Positions 1-11,099 of a DNA stretch of 64,000 nucleotides are shown in pieces. Each line of letters begins with the position of its first letter. Positions within the stretch are counted from its first letter, which is position 1. The position numbers were made by a program, and so were the translations under genes. The notes below the pieces were generated by a model, which ran no database searches, was not told the DNA's origin, and saw only the letters and a list, made by a program, of their open reading frames with translations. Where the stretch lies: contig OU862928.1 of the NCBI GenBank assembly GCA_917880885.1, forward strand, positions 34,212,962-34,276,961, written 5' to 3'. The stretch is from Limnephilus marmoratus. Its lineage: Eukaryota; Arthropoda; Insecta; Trichoptera; Limnephilidae.

Positions 1-22
1 ATTTTGGTTTTATTCACAATAG

Positions 23-101
23 CTCATGCCACGAAGGATTAGCAATGGAGTCTCTTAATCCCGACGCGGGAAATCCGTACGACGCTTTTTATTTGCAAGA
101 A
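23..101 (+). CDS. Methuselah-like GPCR, ectodomain exon (first exon in window)
   Basis: Coding exon of a methuselah-like receptor, a secretin-family seven-pass plasma-membrane protein. A pyrimidine-rich tract ending in AG (21-22) precedes it, and a strong GTAAGT donor begins at 102. It reads SCHEGLAMESLN... to FYLQE; the first base completes a codon from an upstream exon and the exon ends in phase 0. That phase matches the next exon at 35663, giving the continuous ectodomain text FYLQE-NGSLYLPY. Methuselah ectodomains carry a Cys-rich start followed by a G-x-L-x-LP motif, which fits. The signal peptide and first cysteines must lie upstream of the window. The ATG at 45 is in frame but is probably internal. 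Alone the exon is too short to identify; the assignment rests on phase agreement with the downstream exons. Confidence 0.6.
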
Positions 102-1020
102 GTAAGTATCAGTAAATCTTTGCATAAAATAATCACTGAAACCTTTAGAGAGAATTTATTTATTTATTTCTATGTATTACAGTATTTACTTATTAATTAA
201 CATTTTTACATAATAGATACATTTTGAAAACATTTTTACATAATATATATTGCATTTTTTTTATGCTGGGTGTAAAGTAGGTTTGTGTAGGTGAAACTGT
301 GGGTAGGTATTGTTGTATGTTTCGTGAACATCTCACTAGGAGAACCTGTGCTGAGGTGTTTACGTGTTTATTTATGATTATGTGTGACAAGTATTTATAT
401 GTTGTAGTAGAAAGTTTTTTTATTTATTTTAATTTTTTTATTTTAATGGTTATTGTACATTGGTTATTTAGAAGAAGAAAAACATATATACGTATTAGAA
501 AAAAGTAAAATATAAATACATATTTACATAAATATGTATGTATAAACATACACATACATATACATCCACGAATAAGTGAGTTGTTTAGAGAAACGAAAGC
601 CTAACCGAATTGTGAAGGATTGAACATTAGACGAAAAATTGATGTGTTTTTGTTGTTGAAGAAATGCTAACAACGATAAGGCCAGGCTTCCTGCAGTTCT
701 AACGATTTATTATATATTTTCCTAACACTATCAGCCTTGCTAAAAAAAATCACTCCACGACCGTTAAGGCTCTGCAACCGGGCTAGAAAAGAAGAAGCGA
801 TACGAAATTACGAATGTTAAAGGAGAGCGCTAACTTTTACAGCGACAAAATCGATGCGAAAATTGCGAAAATGTTAAATAAAACGCGACTCGTTTAAAAT
901 AGAGCCAAAATCTCGCGGGCATTATCTTAAACAGTAGCGTAGTTCGATTTTTTTTTGTTTTTCTTAACAGCGGGGTGTGGAATGGATGCTTTATGAGGAT
1001 ACTTTTAAAAGTCATTATTT
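102..1020. repeat. Rep-E LINE 3'-end copy 1 and unassigned intron sequence
   Basis: From about 150 to 560 the sequence matches 56764-57340 (CTATGTATTACAGTATTTA, GTGAAACTGTGGGTAGGTAT, TTCGTGAACA). Both begin with a TTTATTTATTTATTT tract, that is, the tail of a - strand LINE 3' end. This copy keeps an uninterrupted ATTAATTAACATTTTTAC where the other copy carries a 197-bp insertion. The copy lies 50 bp downstream of a receptor splice donor. I see nothing in 560-1020. Confidence 0.75.
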
Positions 1021-1338
1021 ATTTATTTATTTACGCCCATTTAGGCTTTTACATATATATATACACTTAACAATATTTACGAAATTATACTAGTAAATAG
1101 TGCAGGAGATGACTGTTTACAACACTTGCACATAAACAAATATAAAGCAAAAATACTATTGAATTTGATCCACACAGTATGCAGGCACAAAATATAAAAA
1201 CAAAAAAAAAAAACTATAAAAATAGAATTTGATCAGCACAGGATGCAGGCACAAATTATTAAAAAAAAATACAAAAATAGCTTCTCTCCTTCAGCCGACA
1301 AAACACCACCAATATGCTAGTCAATTCAAACAGTTTCA

Positions 1339-1690
1339 TCAACACATTCCCCTACTTGATGAAAAAAACTTCAATAAGGTATGTTTATATATTAAAATTG
1401 ATGTATTAAATATATCAACAACATCGGAGTATTTGTTTCCAAGCTGTTGAATCCGTCGCATAGGAGTATAATATTGGCATGTTGACTTAGAATTGGCACA
1501 ATAATATGGTAGGTACTGTCTTGTGACTGACCTGCCTGGAGTATGAAAGGAGATTACATATAATAAATCAGGGGTGTCAAACATTGAATTAATGATTTTA
1601 TACAAACAGGTTAAATCGAAAATGATTCTACGATCCGATAATTTTATTAAATTTAATGAACGAAGTAGGTTATCGTAATTTAGGTATTCA
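1339..1690 (-). pseudogene. LINE ORF2 C-terminal domain fragment
   Basis: After the slip near 1690 the protein continues LNYDNLLRSLNLIKLSDRR, IIFDLTCLYKIINS and then a region with LPYYCANSKS. LINE C-termini of this group have the pattern F-D-L-x-x-x-YKIIN followed by an arginine-rich stretch. It ends about 300 bp before the 3' hairpin and tail. Confidence 0.7.
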
Positions 1691-3400
1691 CTAGAATGCC
1701 CATTTTAAAATTTACATATCTTAAAAATTTATTTTGGATTCTTTCAATCGCATGTGAATGAACCTCATAATTTGGGGACCAGACCGTGGAATTATATTCT
1801 ATATGACTCCTTACTAGTGACATATATAAAGTTTTTACAGTATTGACATTATTAAAATCGCTAGACACCCTTAAAATAAATCCCAACATTTTCAAAGCTT
1901 TATTGGTTATTATTTCTATATGCTTGATAAAGTTGAGTTTCGTGTCAAACCAAATACCTAAGTCATTAATTTCCGAGACAGATACTAACGACATATAGTT
2001 AATAGAATAATCGAAAAATATAGGATTCTTTATTCGATAAAACCTCATAATTTGACATTTGCTTGTGTTAAGTTGCAAGCGGTTATCGTGACACCATATA
2101 ATAAATCTCAACAAGTTATTTGACAATATATGGCAATCATTAATGTTTCTGATTGCTTTGAATAATTTCAGGTCGTCTGCAAACATTAATACTTGAACAT
2201 CATTGAAAATATATAACACATCATTAACAAATAATAAAAACAAGGTTGGACCTAAATGTGACCCCTGGGGAACACCACTCGTAGCAGTGAATTTGTATGA
2301 AAATGTACCATTAATTTTAACAGCCAGTAATCTGTTGACCAAGTAACTGTTAAACCACTTATATAGTGTACCACCAATACCGAATTTATGCAGTTTATTC
2401 AGCAATAACTCATGATTAACTTTATCGAAAGCCTTACTAAAATCGGTATAAATAGAGTCAACTTGACATTTATTAGACATAGAATCAGATATATAGTTTT
2501 GATACGTTAACAAGTTAGTGAGGGTAGATTTTCCAGCAGAGAAACCATGTTGTTTGGGAGAAATGACGTGATTTAATTGGAAAATAATTTTTTTAAGAAG
2601 AATTTTTTCAAAAACTTTAGGAATTGTTGATAAAAGGCACACCGGTCTGTAGTTAATCACCTCGTGTTTATCACCTTTTTTAAAAATAGGCGTAAGGAAG
2701 CTGAATTTCCATTTAGTAGGAAAACATCCTGTTCGTAAAGACTGATTAAACAACAAATATAAAGGATACGCCAGATTAGTAGCACAATTATTCAAAAATA
2801 CAGCAGGTATATTATCTGGTCCACCGCTTTTGCTTTGATCTAGTAATTTTAGTTCAGTCAGAATATCATTATATTCAATGTGGATACATGATAAATTAAG
2901 ATTATGATCAGTGGTAAATTTTGATGCTGTACTAGCAGGAACTGGTGTATCACATTCATAAACGCTTTTAAAAAAATCAGCAAAAAGGTCAGCGATACTT
3001 TGAGTGTCTTTGGCCTTTTTACCTGCATATTTCAAGTTGGCGGGTATTCCAAAGTTGTCATTTTTCATTGATTTTGCATAGTTCCAGAAATACTTTACAT
3101 TATGATTTATTGAAGTTTCAACATTATTAATAAAAGAATTGTAAAATAATCTTTTCTAACGTTTTTAAATTCAATATAATTTGATAAAGACCTATCTTCT
3201 TTATATTTCTTATGTAAAACTTTTTTAAGGACAGTTAATTGAACAAGTTCTTTATTGAATCATCTCGGATATTTCGATTCTTTAAAATGAATGAGTGGGA
3301 TGAGATCTGAAATAATTTTATTCAGTAAATAATAAAATGATTCAATATTTTGATTAATATCACCTTCTTTAAGAAATGACCAATCTTCCTTGTGGAGACT
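1680..3400 (-). pseudogene. LINE ORF2, reverse transcriptase domain (broken)
   Basis: A 462-residue open stretch (3068-1680) carries RT blocks in order: GGPDNIPA, FLTPIFKKGDK, INYRPVCLLSTIPKVFEKIL, SAGKSTLTNLL, YTDFSKAFDKVNHELLLNKL, SGVPQGSHLGPTLFLLFVND, and the catalytic LMFADDLKLF. Upstream (3400-3070) the same protein continues in degraded form. A TGG-to-TGA type stop occurs within SKYPR-stop-FNKEL near 3265, and there is a frameshift near 3150. A one-base slip near 1690 (MGILVNT instead of GHSSEYLNYDN) separates the C-terminus. The palm residues are intact. Confidence 0.9.
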
Positions 3401-3405
3401 ATCAT

Positions 3406-4190
3406 TTATGTCCCGATAGTTCGCATTTTTAAAGTTAAATGTAGGAGTTGAAATTTTTTGATTGTCTTCTTTATTACAAGGGATAGGTTTGCTAGTGGGG
3501 GATGGTGGTTGTCTATCGGAAGAATAGACTCCAATGATTCATTTATTATTACGTTGCTCTCATTTGACAAAACTAGATCAAGAACACGATTATTAGTATT
3601 ACGTACATGGTTAAATTGGGTTAAATTAAAAAGTAAAAACATATCTAGAATTTCTCGTTCGCAGGCGGTTGCTGGTATTGAATTAAAGTTACTGTCTAAA
3701 ACGTTGAAATTGCAATTAGGTAGGTTATAATCACCGCAAATAATTAATTTATGATTTGGGTATTTTGTTATTACTAACTCAACATCTTCACAGTGTTTTT
3801 TATAGATTGATATGTTGGAATTAGGAGGGATATAAACAGTTCCAATAATAGTTTTCTTAAAATCACCACTTAACAATACGAACATTTGTTCCACATCGGT
3901 ATTTTTTATTTTAAGCATTTTCGAAGTAATGTGTTTGCGGACCGCTATCAGGACTCCACCTCCTCTTGTATTGGAGCTAGTATTCTGACTCCGGTCTGCT
4001 CGGTGGACATGGTGACTATGTAGTCCAAGCTCCGCTGAGAAGATCGATGATGTTAGCCAGGTTTCAGTGAGTATGATGACATCGTTTGGGAGAGATGGAG
4101 CATTTACTCTGAACTCCTTTAGTTTTGTTCTGATGCCCCTGACGTTTTGGTAGTAGATGAAGCGTTTATATGGCTGGAGTTTTTTGGTTG
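3406..4190 (-). pseudogene. LINE ORF2, APE-like endonuclease domain
   Basis: Open frame beginning near 4190 with YYQNVRGIRTKL, the usual start of APE-type LINE endonucleases, then TETWL (catalytic Glu region), GGGVLIAVRK, TVYIPPNS, IICGDYNLP (catalytic Asp/Asn) and a C-terminal DNHHP in the place of the usual SDHH. This domain nicks target DNA for first-strand synthesis. The frame is lost near 3430, where KKTIKKF runs into a wrong frame and stops at 3406. The correct continuation (STPTFNFKNANYRD) is in another frame, so one small indel separates it from the RT part. An ATG occurs at 3918, but the conserved text continues in frame upstream of it, so it is not the start. Confidence 0.85.
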
Positions 4191-4895
4191 GGCATTGACA
4201 ATTTTGGGTAAGTTATTAATATATTTTATGGTTAAATTATTTTCTCCCTTATTTTTCCGGTTTTCTAACTCCTTCCAAACATTTTGAATTTCTTGGCGCT
4301 GAACCCACGTTAAGTCTTTTTTGGTTTTAATACTGACATTTTGGTAATCTATCGCCTTTTTTTGAAGAACCAGTTTCACTTGATGTTGGTCTGACAGTTC
4401 AATCTTGATCGGACGTGTTTTATCCATTTCTTTTTTACCTAAACGGAACATTTTTATTTCAGAGGTATCAACATTTTCAACTTTGTTTAGGATACTCAAA
4501 ACTTTGTTCCTATCATCCCTCATGCAGTCAGTTTGAGTACCAGCTGGGCTCTCGGGTACATTAAACATTATAATATTCTTGGATCGTAACTTTCTCTCCT
4601 CAATTTCCGCTAATGTTTCGCAAATTCCAGGTAGGTCTTGGATGGTGTTAGGTAGAGGTTGGACCTGGGGCGGGTTCTGTTGTGAGATATTTGTATAGGC
4701 CTTCAGCTCTTCTTCTAGAAAGCCCACTTTCGCACCAACTACACTAATATTACCCAAAAGTTCCGAAAGTTTAGGAGTTAATTTGGCCATTTGTTCTTTG
4801 GTAAATTTATTAGATGGATCCATAATGGTACTGTTCAAAGAGTTTATTATATTACTTGCCATCGTAATAAAGTGGTAGGGATCACACGAATCCAT
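4119..4895 (-). CDS. LINE ORF1 protein (RRM-like, nucleic-acid binding)
   Basis: Intact 258-residue reading frame of the LINE. ORF1 proteins bind the element RNA and act as nucleic-acid chaperones during target-primed reverse transcription. The N-terminal about 90 residues are helical with a short coiled-coil-like stretch. The middle contains ERKLRSKNIIMFNVPES, the beta-strand entry of an RRM-like fold seen in ORF1 proteins, and a basic helical region follows (KKDLTWVQRQEIQNVWKELE). The C-terminus is polar and low-complexity. I see no CCHC knuckles. Its last about 70 bases overlap the start of the endonuclease frame. The ORF is open although ORF2 is broken, so the insertion is fairly recent or lightly decayed. 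Confidence 0.8.
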   Translation of the reverse strand: MDSCDPYHFITMASNIINSLNSTIMDPSNKFTKEQMAKLTPKLSELLGNISVVGAKVGFLEEELKAYTNISQQNPPQVQPLPNTIQDLPGICETLAEIEERKLRSKNIIMFNVPESPAGTQTDCMRDDRNKVLSILNKVENVDTSEIKMFRLGKKEMDKTRPIKIELSDQHQVKLVLQKKAIDYQNVSIKTKKDLTWVQRQEIQNVWKELENRKNKGENNLTIKYINNLPKIVNAQPKNSSHINASSTTKTSGASEQN

Positions 4896-5263
4896 AATTA
4901 ACAGTTGTTCGAAGTAGAAATATAAAATAAGAAAAGGTTTAGCTGCCCTGGATCACGTACTCAGAATAGTATGCGTAAACGTGAAGATGACGTTTCGTAC
5001 ACACACACACACTAGAAGCAAGTGCGAATTGACAGTTCAGATAACAGATTTATAATTATTTTGTTTTTGATTATCTTTTAACTGAGAGATTGGAATTACT
5101 TAGAATTCTATCACTACACTAAAACTCGATTTGCACTTGTAATTTAGTATTTCCTATGCGCACAGGTATAAAATTAAGTAATTTAATTTATGTTTTAAAC
5201 TGGAGCAGAAACAAAACCGTGCACTGTTTACGAGTAGTATTGTTGTTTTATGACAGCTTTAAG

Positions 5264-7427
5264 ATATTTTGAGTGCAAGTACTGCCCCAAGTCAATTCAA
5301 ATTTGAAAAAAACAGCGAGAAACTAGAAAAAGAAGTGTTTAATCTTTGCACAATAAAAGTAGTTAAAATATAAAAAAATTAAACTTTTCATTTACTAATA
5401 ATATTATCTACTAATCAAAAAACAATAAAAGTATCATCGCCACACAAAAAATCACAAACAATGTTAAAAAATAAAGTCAAAAATCATAAAGGTTATTGTG
5501 TTTTATAGTCCTTCTTTGAATTGAATACTGGCATTATACGACAAGATTCTAGGTTGTTTTGTATCCACCCTTCACGTCTTTCAGGGCCGCAAACAGCAGA
5601 GCATGATGCCGTTACCATTTTGAGGCATCTTTCCGTGGCTTGCTTGTGACAGGGCATCAATCGGAACTTGCACAAAATGTTGAATTGGATAATTTCGTGG
5701 TCTGCAATGGCATCAATTATTGTCTCGCTAGATATCAGTTTTGTAAGAGGTGATTCTGATGGGTTTTTTCCAGTAGATCAAGTCAATATAGTCTGTTGCG
5801 TTAAATTAAAAGTAGGTAGCTTAAATACTCTTATTGGAGAGAACCCTGACGTACGTTCTCGGATACTTAGAACCCGTCTCAGATCCAATTCTCTAATTTT
5901 TCTTCATTCGTCGTTTAGCATACTAATAAGTATATTTTTGCTGTGGCCAAAATACCCGTTGCGTTGAATTACGGGATCTAACACCTTTTTCAAATGCTCT
6001 GGAAGGTAACGACACAATTTTATGGTTTCGTGGAGGTGTCTCGCCCCGTAAACACACGTAAGTTGTGTTTTTATTTTAAACCACATCGGAGCATAAACTC
6101 TTAGCAGAAATTCAGTCAATATCACCTGATTTTCTGTCGGATTCTTGGTTGAATGTAAAGTCAAAGAATAGTATTGGCTGTTGATAACCAACACGAATGA
6201 CAGATTTTACCCGGGTTTCTTTTCGCTAAGTTTTCGTTACATTGTCCTTCGGCGATTGCTCGGCACATTTTCAATAAATAAAGCTGGTCTGTGCTAAGGT
6301 CGTCACCGGATTTTGTAATGTCCGGTAAGTTGCATTCTATTGCTTGAAATTCTACCACAGGAAGATGGTCACATTTCTTGAGTAACTTTCCTATTAAGTA
6401 TTGTTGGTCAGTTGGAAGATCAACGTTAGTAAAACATGAAACTGTACTGCGAGATGTGGATGGTTGATCTAAAGATGTTTGTTGTGTTTCTTGGTATAGT
6501 TTGCGCATTAATTTTCTTAACATATTGCTTTCATTTTGCTTAGTAGTTTTTCTATCTAAAGAACCAATCATCATTTTTTTCTGTCGCCTCTTTGATCTAT
6601 TAAAAAATGTCTTTCTTTAATTGGTACTATTCGATCTTGCGCACAAAAACAATTTTCGAACGATATAATAATAACGATATATAATAACGCCTGGCTGCGT
6701 CTTTTGAAATCATCCAGTTTTTTAAGGTAACTCTCACTATGCTTTGCATGGTTTAAGAATTGGCCGATATTTTTCATGGTAGGTAGTCCTTTATTCGCGC
6801 CAAAATTGTGCGATGTTCCACGATCGGTAAAGGTGCTCGTTTCCAAATATTTTCTATTTTAGTAGCAACAATTTCACTAGTATCTCTTACCAAATCCTGG
6901 AATCGTTTTTCTGTGCTTTGCGAGACGTGAATAAAATATTTCATCGTGTCTTCATAACTTGGTAACACACTAGCTGGTAATTCCGCACCACAACCAAACA
7001 AAGGACAGTTTTTGTCAACGCTGCGTAAACTCATTGTTATTTTGTTTAACTTGAACTCCAAATAATAATTGTAAACCGTAATTACTCAAATGGACGTGCT
7101 CGCGACGCTAACTAAAATTGTTTACTGTTGATTGCAATAACGCAATCAAAACCCCGCAGCCCCGCGTCCCTGCGCGCGGGAATGCGTGGTGCGCGAGCGA
7201 GGCGCGAAAATGGACTCAGCAATTTGTCAAATTTTCTCGGGAAAATAAACGTTATCACATTTTTTTAATATTACTATTTTAGGCGCGGTAATTTTTATTC
7301 ATTATGAAATGTAAAAGTAAAACTTAAAGTATTAATATTGACACAAAACTGTTCTATAAAGGGACAATTTTTTTACCAGATTTTAAATAATTCAACTGCT
7401 TTGGGGCAATACTTGCCATCAAAATTT
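5264..7427 (-). mobile_element. Candidate inverted-repeat unit carrying an orphan arthropod gene
   Basis: Imperfect inverted repeats lie about 2.1 kb apart. Left (5264-5300) has ATTTTGAGTGCAAGTACTGC followed by CCCAA. Right (7391-7427), reverse-complemented, has ATTTTGATGGCAAGTATTGC followed by CCCAA. Between them is a broken gene of an uncharacterised family on the - strand and a GC-rich promoter-like patch (7140-7215). No target duplication is evident. Either this is a decayed DNA transposon that owns the gene, or the repeats are chance or secondary. Confidence 0.45.
5493..7061 (-). pseudogene. Relic of an expanded uncharacterised arthropod gene family
   Basis: Consecutive - strand frames read as one decayed protein. 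The start (7061) reads CPLFGCGAELPASVLPSYED. The middle has CAQDRIVPIKERHFLIDQRG then RKKMMIGSLDRKTTK. Next come NPGKICHSCWLSTANTILRL, RVYAPMWFKIKT, HETIKLCRYLPEHLKKV, VIQRNGYFGHSKNILISML and, at the end, CHKQATERCLKMVTASCSAV followed by CGPERREGW and MPVFNSKKDY. I remember very similar predicted proteins occurring in many copies in arthropod genomes, with a terminal H-x-Q-x-xER-x-x-KLVTEAS-like block, but no function is known to me. At least four frame changes make this copy non-functional. No membrane segment or known enzyme motif is visible; the two Cys pairs near the N-terminus could bind metal. High copy number plus flanking inverted repeats suggests a mobile origin. Confidence 0.65.
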
Positions 7428-8640
7428 TAAATTGATATTTTGTATGCTTAATTATATGTACTTAGAGCATCTATTCCGTACCCCGCAAAAACTGATTTAT
7501 AAAAAATAAAAAAATTCCATACAATGGCGATCCACCCTATTAAACAGCATTTAAAAAACACTGTGAATTTTTTCATACATATAACTTGGAAAATAACTGA
7601 AACAAGCGTGTTTATGATAATTTTTGGAGCATACTTTGCGATTTTTTTCTATCGAGGGGATTTTACATAATTTGAGTTGCGGCGCGGGCAATGTCTAGAT
7701 ATTTTTCTTCAAGAATAACATATATATATTTTTAAAGAGCTTTAAAACTTACCGTGCTTAATGGAAATATGTAAGAAATCGGTAGAAATTCGGGTTGCGG
7801 GCCCTTAAACGGTATTTTTGTACCACGACTGTGCAATAACCAATTGCCAATAACCAAAACACATTCAAATGACAAATAAAATATCACTTTACATTAGAAA
7901 AATAAAACTGTGGTTGAATGATGCAGATGTTGAAACACATTTCCTATAAATTCTTTGTAAACCTTCATGTATCACTTTTCTATATAAATCTACGGTAACT
8001 TCAAGATTAACTTCATTTACCTTCTTAAAACTATAACAAAAAATCAATCTGTTTTTATAACATATTTTTCACAGATAGGTGACCTAATTTTCTAAACATT
8101 TACTTTAATGTGCTTTACTGCTTAAGGCGATCCACTAGTTCACTACTGTGCCGTGGACAATAGTTCTTCGGTGGACGCCATAGGGGTCACTTTGAATAAA
8201 CGAATTCGTCGACTAGCGGCCGTATTGTAAAATATCAACGCGAAAATGCATATTTTATTTTATTTTGGGAAGATTGGGTGTAAATATCAACTGTTTTTGC
8301 GATTATTATAAAATGAACTGAATTTGCCACATTACACAATAAAACCATATCCGAAAAGGGGTTTATAAATAGGAGAGTTTCGACTTGAAAGTGTGTTTTT
8401 TAGACCTCATACTTTATTTTTTTATAGGCTTATTAAAAAACTTATAAAAAAAATGACCGATATTTTTAAGGGCCAAGATATGTTCTACACGCAGTATTTA
8501 ATTGAAGCATCTACAATACTTTTAAGCGATCAAATTTTCAAAACAAAAACATATGATTTTGCATTATTTACTATGACTTCATCTTAATATGTGCGTAAAA
8601 TTTTTTTGAGCCGAATTATCTTCGTAAATCATGTTTTTAT
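7428..8640. other. Intron sequence without recognisable features
   Basis: AT-rich sequence with no credible coding potential. One short GC-richer stretch (8120-8225) has several hexanucleotide restriction sites close together but is not contiguous with anything I recognise. Confidence 0.5.
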
Positions 8641-8659
8641 TTCATAAAACGATGAATTA

Positions 8660-9150
8660 TTATTAGACTAGCTTCATCCCCAGTGGAAACCGGAGTGGAA
8701 ACCCCCCTAATACCTCGCATAGTATTAGGGGGGTTTCCACTCCGTCTCCTCCACCTTCCATATCCCCACTTTAACCCACGCCCCCTTCCCCTTTCCCCAC
8801 CCTCTCTCTCCCCCTTCCCCCTCCCCATTCCCCCCTCTCCCCCACCTCCACTCATAGCCCCTTCCCACCCCCTCATATCCCCCCACCATCCCCCCCCCCT
8901 CTCCAACCCCTCACCAACTCCTCCATACCGTTACATTCATTTACAGCTCGCATGCCACCTGTTGCAATTTTTTTTATACAAAATTTAATAATGCCAGAGC
9001 TCTTAGCTATAGCCTATATCTTATTGTGATATATGAGCTATATTATTATAAAGTTTCATTAAAATCCATTCAGTAGTTTTTGCGTGAAAAAGTAACAATA
9101 CATTCATCCATAAAAACTTTCGGCTTTATAATTTTAGTAGGAATTGCGTA
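8660..9150 (+). repeat. Rep-C copy 1 (pyrimidine-rich dispersed repeat)
   Basis: Begins near GACTAGCTTCATCCCC and has a long C/T-only tract (8735-8925). It then has the family-defining block CAGCTCGCATGCCACCTGTT, GCAATTTTT, ACAAAATTTAATAATGCC and AGAGCTC, and ends near a TTCATTAAAATCCATTCAGT segment. The same order recurs at 14830, 16960 and 51115. The open frames across the tract are artefacts of C/T composition. Confidence 0.7.
8701..8738. repeat. Short inverted repeat inside Rep-C
   Basis: CCCCCCTAATACC... is followed closely by ...GTATTAGGGGGGTTTCC, giving a tight hairpin at the head of the pyrimidine tract. Confidence 0.6.
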
Positions 9151-9215
9151 GTTTAATATATTTAAAACTTATTTGTCCTTTGATTCGTTAGTTTTACTCA
9201 AGAAATTATACAGTA

Positions 9216-9300
9216 ACTAGCTTTTATCCGCGGCTTCGCTCGCATGGTATTAGTGACAATTCAATATAGATAAAAATCAAAATATGCTTGCTTCTGGGTT

Positions 9301-9306
<6 letters not shown>
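9216..9306 (+). repeat. Fragment starting CTAGCTTTTATCCGCGGCTT
   Basis: ACTAGCTTTTATCCGCGGCT followed by TCGCTCGCATGG is the typical start of a widespread insect repeat class. Only the first about 90 bp are present before a TA microsatellite. Confidence 0.5.

Positions 9307-9350
<44 letters not shown>
9307..9350. repeat. (TA)n microsatellite
   Basis: About 22 perfect TA dinucleotides, directly followed by a 23-bp segment that recurs inverted at 16864-16886 beside another TA tract. Confidence 0.95.
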
Positions 9351-9354
<4 letters not shown>

Positions 9355-9393
9355 CCGCTATCATTGCTGCGTCTTCTAATGGTCCACTTTCAT

Positions 9394-9446
9394 TCAATCC
9401 TGCGTCCGACCGTCATTCTGCGTCCGGTATACGGACGCAGGATTGA
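9394..9446. repeat. Hairpin with 15-bp perfect arms
   Basis: TCAATCCTGCGTCCG (9394-9408) and CGGACGCAGGATTGA (9432-9446) are exact reverse complements with a 23-nt loop containing another TGCGTCCG. Confidence 0.8.
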
Positions 9447-9459
9447 ACACATGTAATTT

Positions 9460-10136
9460 CAAGTTTTCCCCACTCCTGTCCCCTCATACAGTCCAAAAAC
9501 GAAAATAAGCCAGACGCGGTATTGGTACCTAAATCAACTGAAATATGCTATTTTAGTTCAGTGCTTTGTCACCGAGCGGCGAGCCGCGGCGCTGCAGTAG
9601 ACCAGCGTATATTTTTAGCAAAATATACGTTTTCATTGGCTTTTAGTGACTCGCGTATCGCAACTCCTACATTTGGCAACATCGCTTTTTAACAGCGTTT
9701 CTTCTGTTCTCTGCGAAAACAAAGCAATCATACTTAAATATCGCACATTGCTACGTAAGATTACATTGAAATTCAGCTACATTACCTATTCAAAATTGGC
9801 GCCAAATATGATTCCAATAAGGATGGATCTTTGTCAAACGTGTGTAATTAATATTTCAATTTCACCAAGACAATGTTGCTACAATATCGTCGTTGTTTAC
9901 TCATTAAATAATAGTTTTTTTGCTGATATTGAATTTGCCAAAGCTGCATTTTTTTAAAGTAATGATTTTACTTCTTACTCGCAAAGTGAATTGAAATTCA
10001 TTGTTAAACTAATATTCAATCATAGCATCCATGCTTATATCTAAAAATAAAGACGAAATTGCCGAAACTAATTTACTAGAAGTGGAAAATTTTCTTTTGG
10101 TTTCGTTTAGTTCTTCTGACTTTTCAATTTCAATTT
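9460..10136. other. Unassigned intron sequence
   Basis: No recognisable element. The open frame at 9646-9957 has no similarity I know and ordinary AT-rich composition. Confidence 0.4.
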
Positions 10137-10560
10137 GAGAGGCAGACACGGGTACCGCCTCCCCGGAAACCATTTATTGGATAACCAACACTTTTGCCGT
10201 AGGACACCCCAAGTGATTCGCTACATTTGGTGACTTAGCAGGGGTGCCCGAGTTTATGGGGTAAGGTTTGCCCGGGTCTTGGCGTTGAATGCTTCTGCCC
10301 ACCATGTGCATGGCAGGCCGGAACGGGAGAGAATGGTTGAGGGAACCATTCTCTCTGACTTCTGACTTCTTCAGCCGTTTTTTCTCGGAACATCGCCTTG
10401 CACCGAAGTGGGAGGGATGGACTCATACATCCGTCACTCCTGGACACACTAACCCCCAGATTAACCTACCCAACCTTCATTCGCTTTTCTTGCCCAGAAC
10501 TTCCTTTCCTAAAAAGACCCACCACACGCATCCCCAAAAATGTCAACGCTAATGTAAAAT
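10137..10560 (+). repeat. Rep-B copy 1
   Basis: Contains the Rep-B landmarks in order: GGGTACCGCC, ATTGGATAACCAACAC, CCCCAAGTGATTCGCTAC, TTTGGTGACTTAGCAGGGGT, TGCATGGCAGGCCGG, GAGAGAATGGTTGAGG, ACCGAAGTGGGAGG, CCTGGACACACTAA. The 3' end has CCTAAAAAGACCCACC and CATCCCCAAAAATG. About 420 bp. Confidence 0.8.
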
Positions 10561-10797
10561 GCATATTACTAAACTTAAAATGTCCAGATCTTCAGAGACT
10601 ACAATTGCACATTTATGAAAAAGCCGGAGGAAAATTAAAAAAAAAAAAAACTACCAAGAATTTGGCGATATTAACCAACAAAAAATATAGATGACTATTT
10701 TTTGTAGTGTAGTAAGTAATCAGATGGATCGGAAAGAAGAGATGTCCTGGTTCTAATTAGTTTAGATGAGCAAAAAAACAGAAATTACTTTAAAGTC

Positions 10798-10990
10798 ATG
10801 AATTGCGGCCTCCGTGGTCTAGAGGTCGCGGTTTCAAATCCCGGAGTGCGCAAGTAACATTTTATTTATAAATTAAACAATATAACTTCGTTAGAACAAC
10901 TTATATATTTTGTTAACGCCGACCGGTTTCGGAACGACCGTTTCTTCCTCATGGCAAACATATAATGACTTGACAATTACAAAACAGTGG
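10798..10990 (+). repeat. tRNA-like SINE head plus unrelated tail
   Basis: GGCCTCCGTGGTCTAGAGG then GGTTTCAAATCCCGGAG is a shortened tRNA-derived promoter with A- and B-box-like parts, the B box being one base off consensus. It is missing the middle of the tRNA. The following sequence differs from SINE-A and includes ACCGGTTTCGGAACGACCG and TTCCTCATGG, which resemble Penelope-type terminal sequences. Confidence 0.45.
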
Positions 10991-11099
10991 GTTGATACAA
11001 TGTATTATTACTAAGGGTGGGGGCGTGTTTTGTGTTATTTCATAATGTATGATTTCATTAAAAATAATATGTAGTGCTTATTTGCAGCTTGTTCTAGAG

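Larger units (their letters stand above)
1021..5000 (-). mobile_element. Near-complete degraded LINE (ORF1 + endonuclease/RT)
   Basis: A non-LTR retrotransposon with the usual order on the - strand: ORF1 (4895-4119), endonuclease (about 4190-3406), reverse transcriptase and C-terminal domain (3400-1339), 3' UTR, then a GCC-loop-GGC hairpin (1035-1046) and a (TAAA)n tail (1021-1034). The 5' end is not defined; about 5000 is a guess. ORF2 starts overlapping the end of ORF1. At least one internal stop and three frameshifts make it inactive. RT and endonuclease features fit the Jockey/CR1 group. No target duplication was found. Confidence 0.85.

Noticed and set aside
8120..8230. Vector polylinker contamination (ACTAGT, GAATTC, GTCGAC, CGGCCG close together)
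   Set aside because: The sites are not contiguous in any polylinker order I know, and the surrounding sequence is AT-rich and intron-like.
8637..8988. Proline- and glycine-rich open frames over the C/T tract on both strands
   Set aside because: They follow directly from pyrimidine-only composition inside Rep-C; the same happens at 14710-15344, 16811-17348 and 51092-51473.
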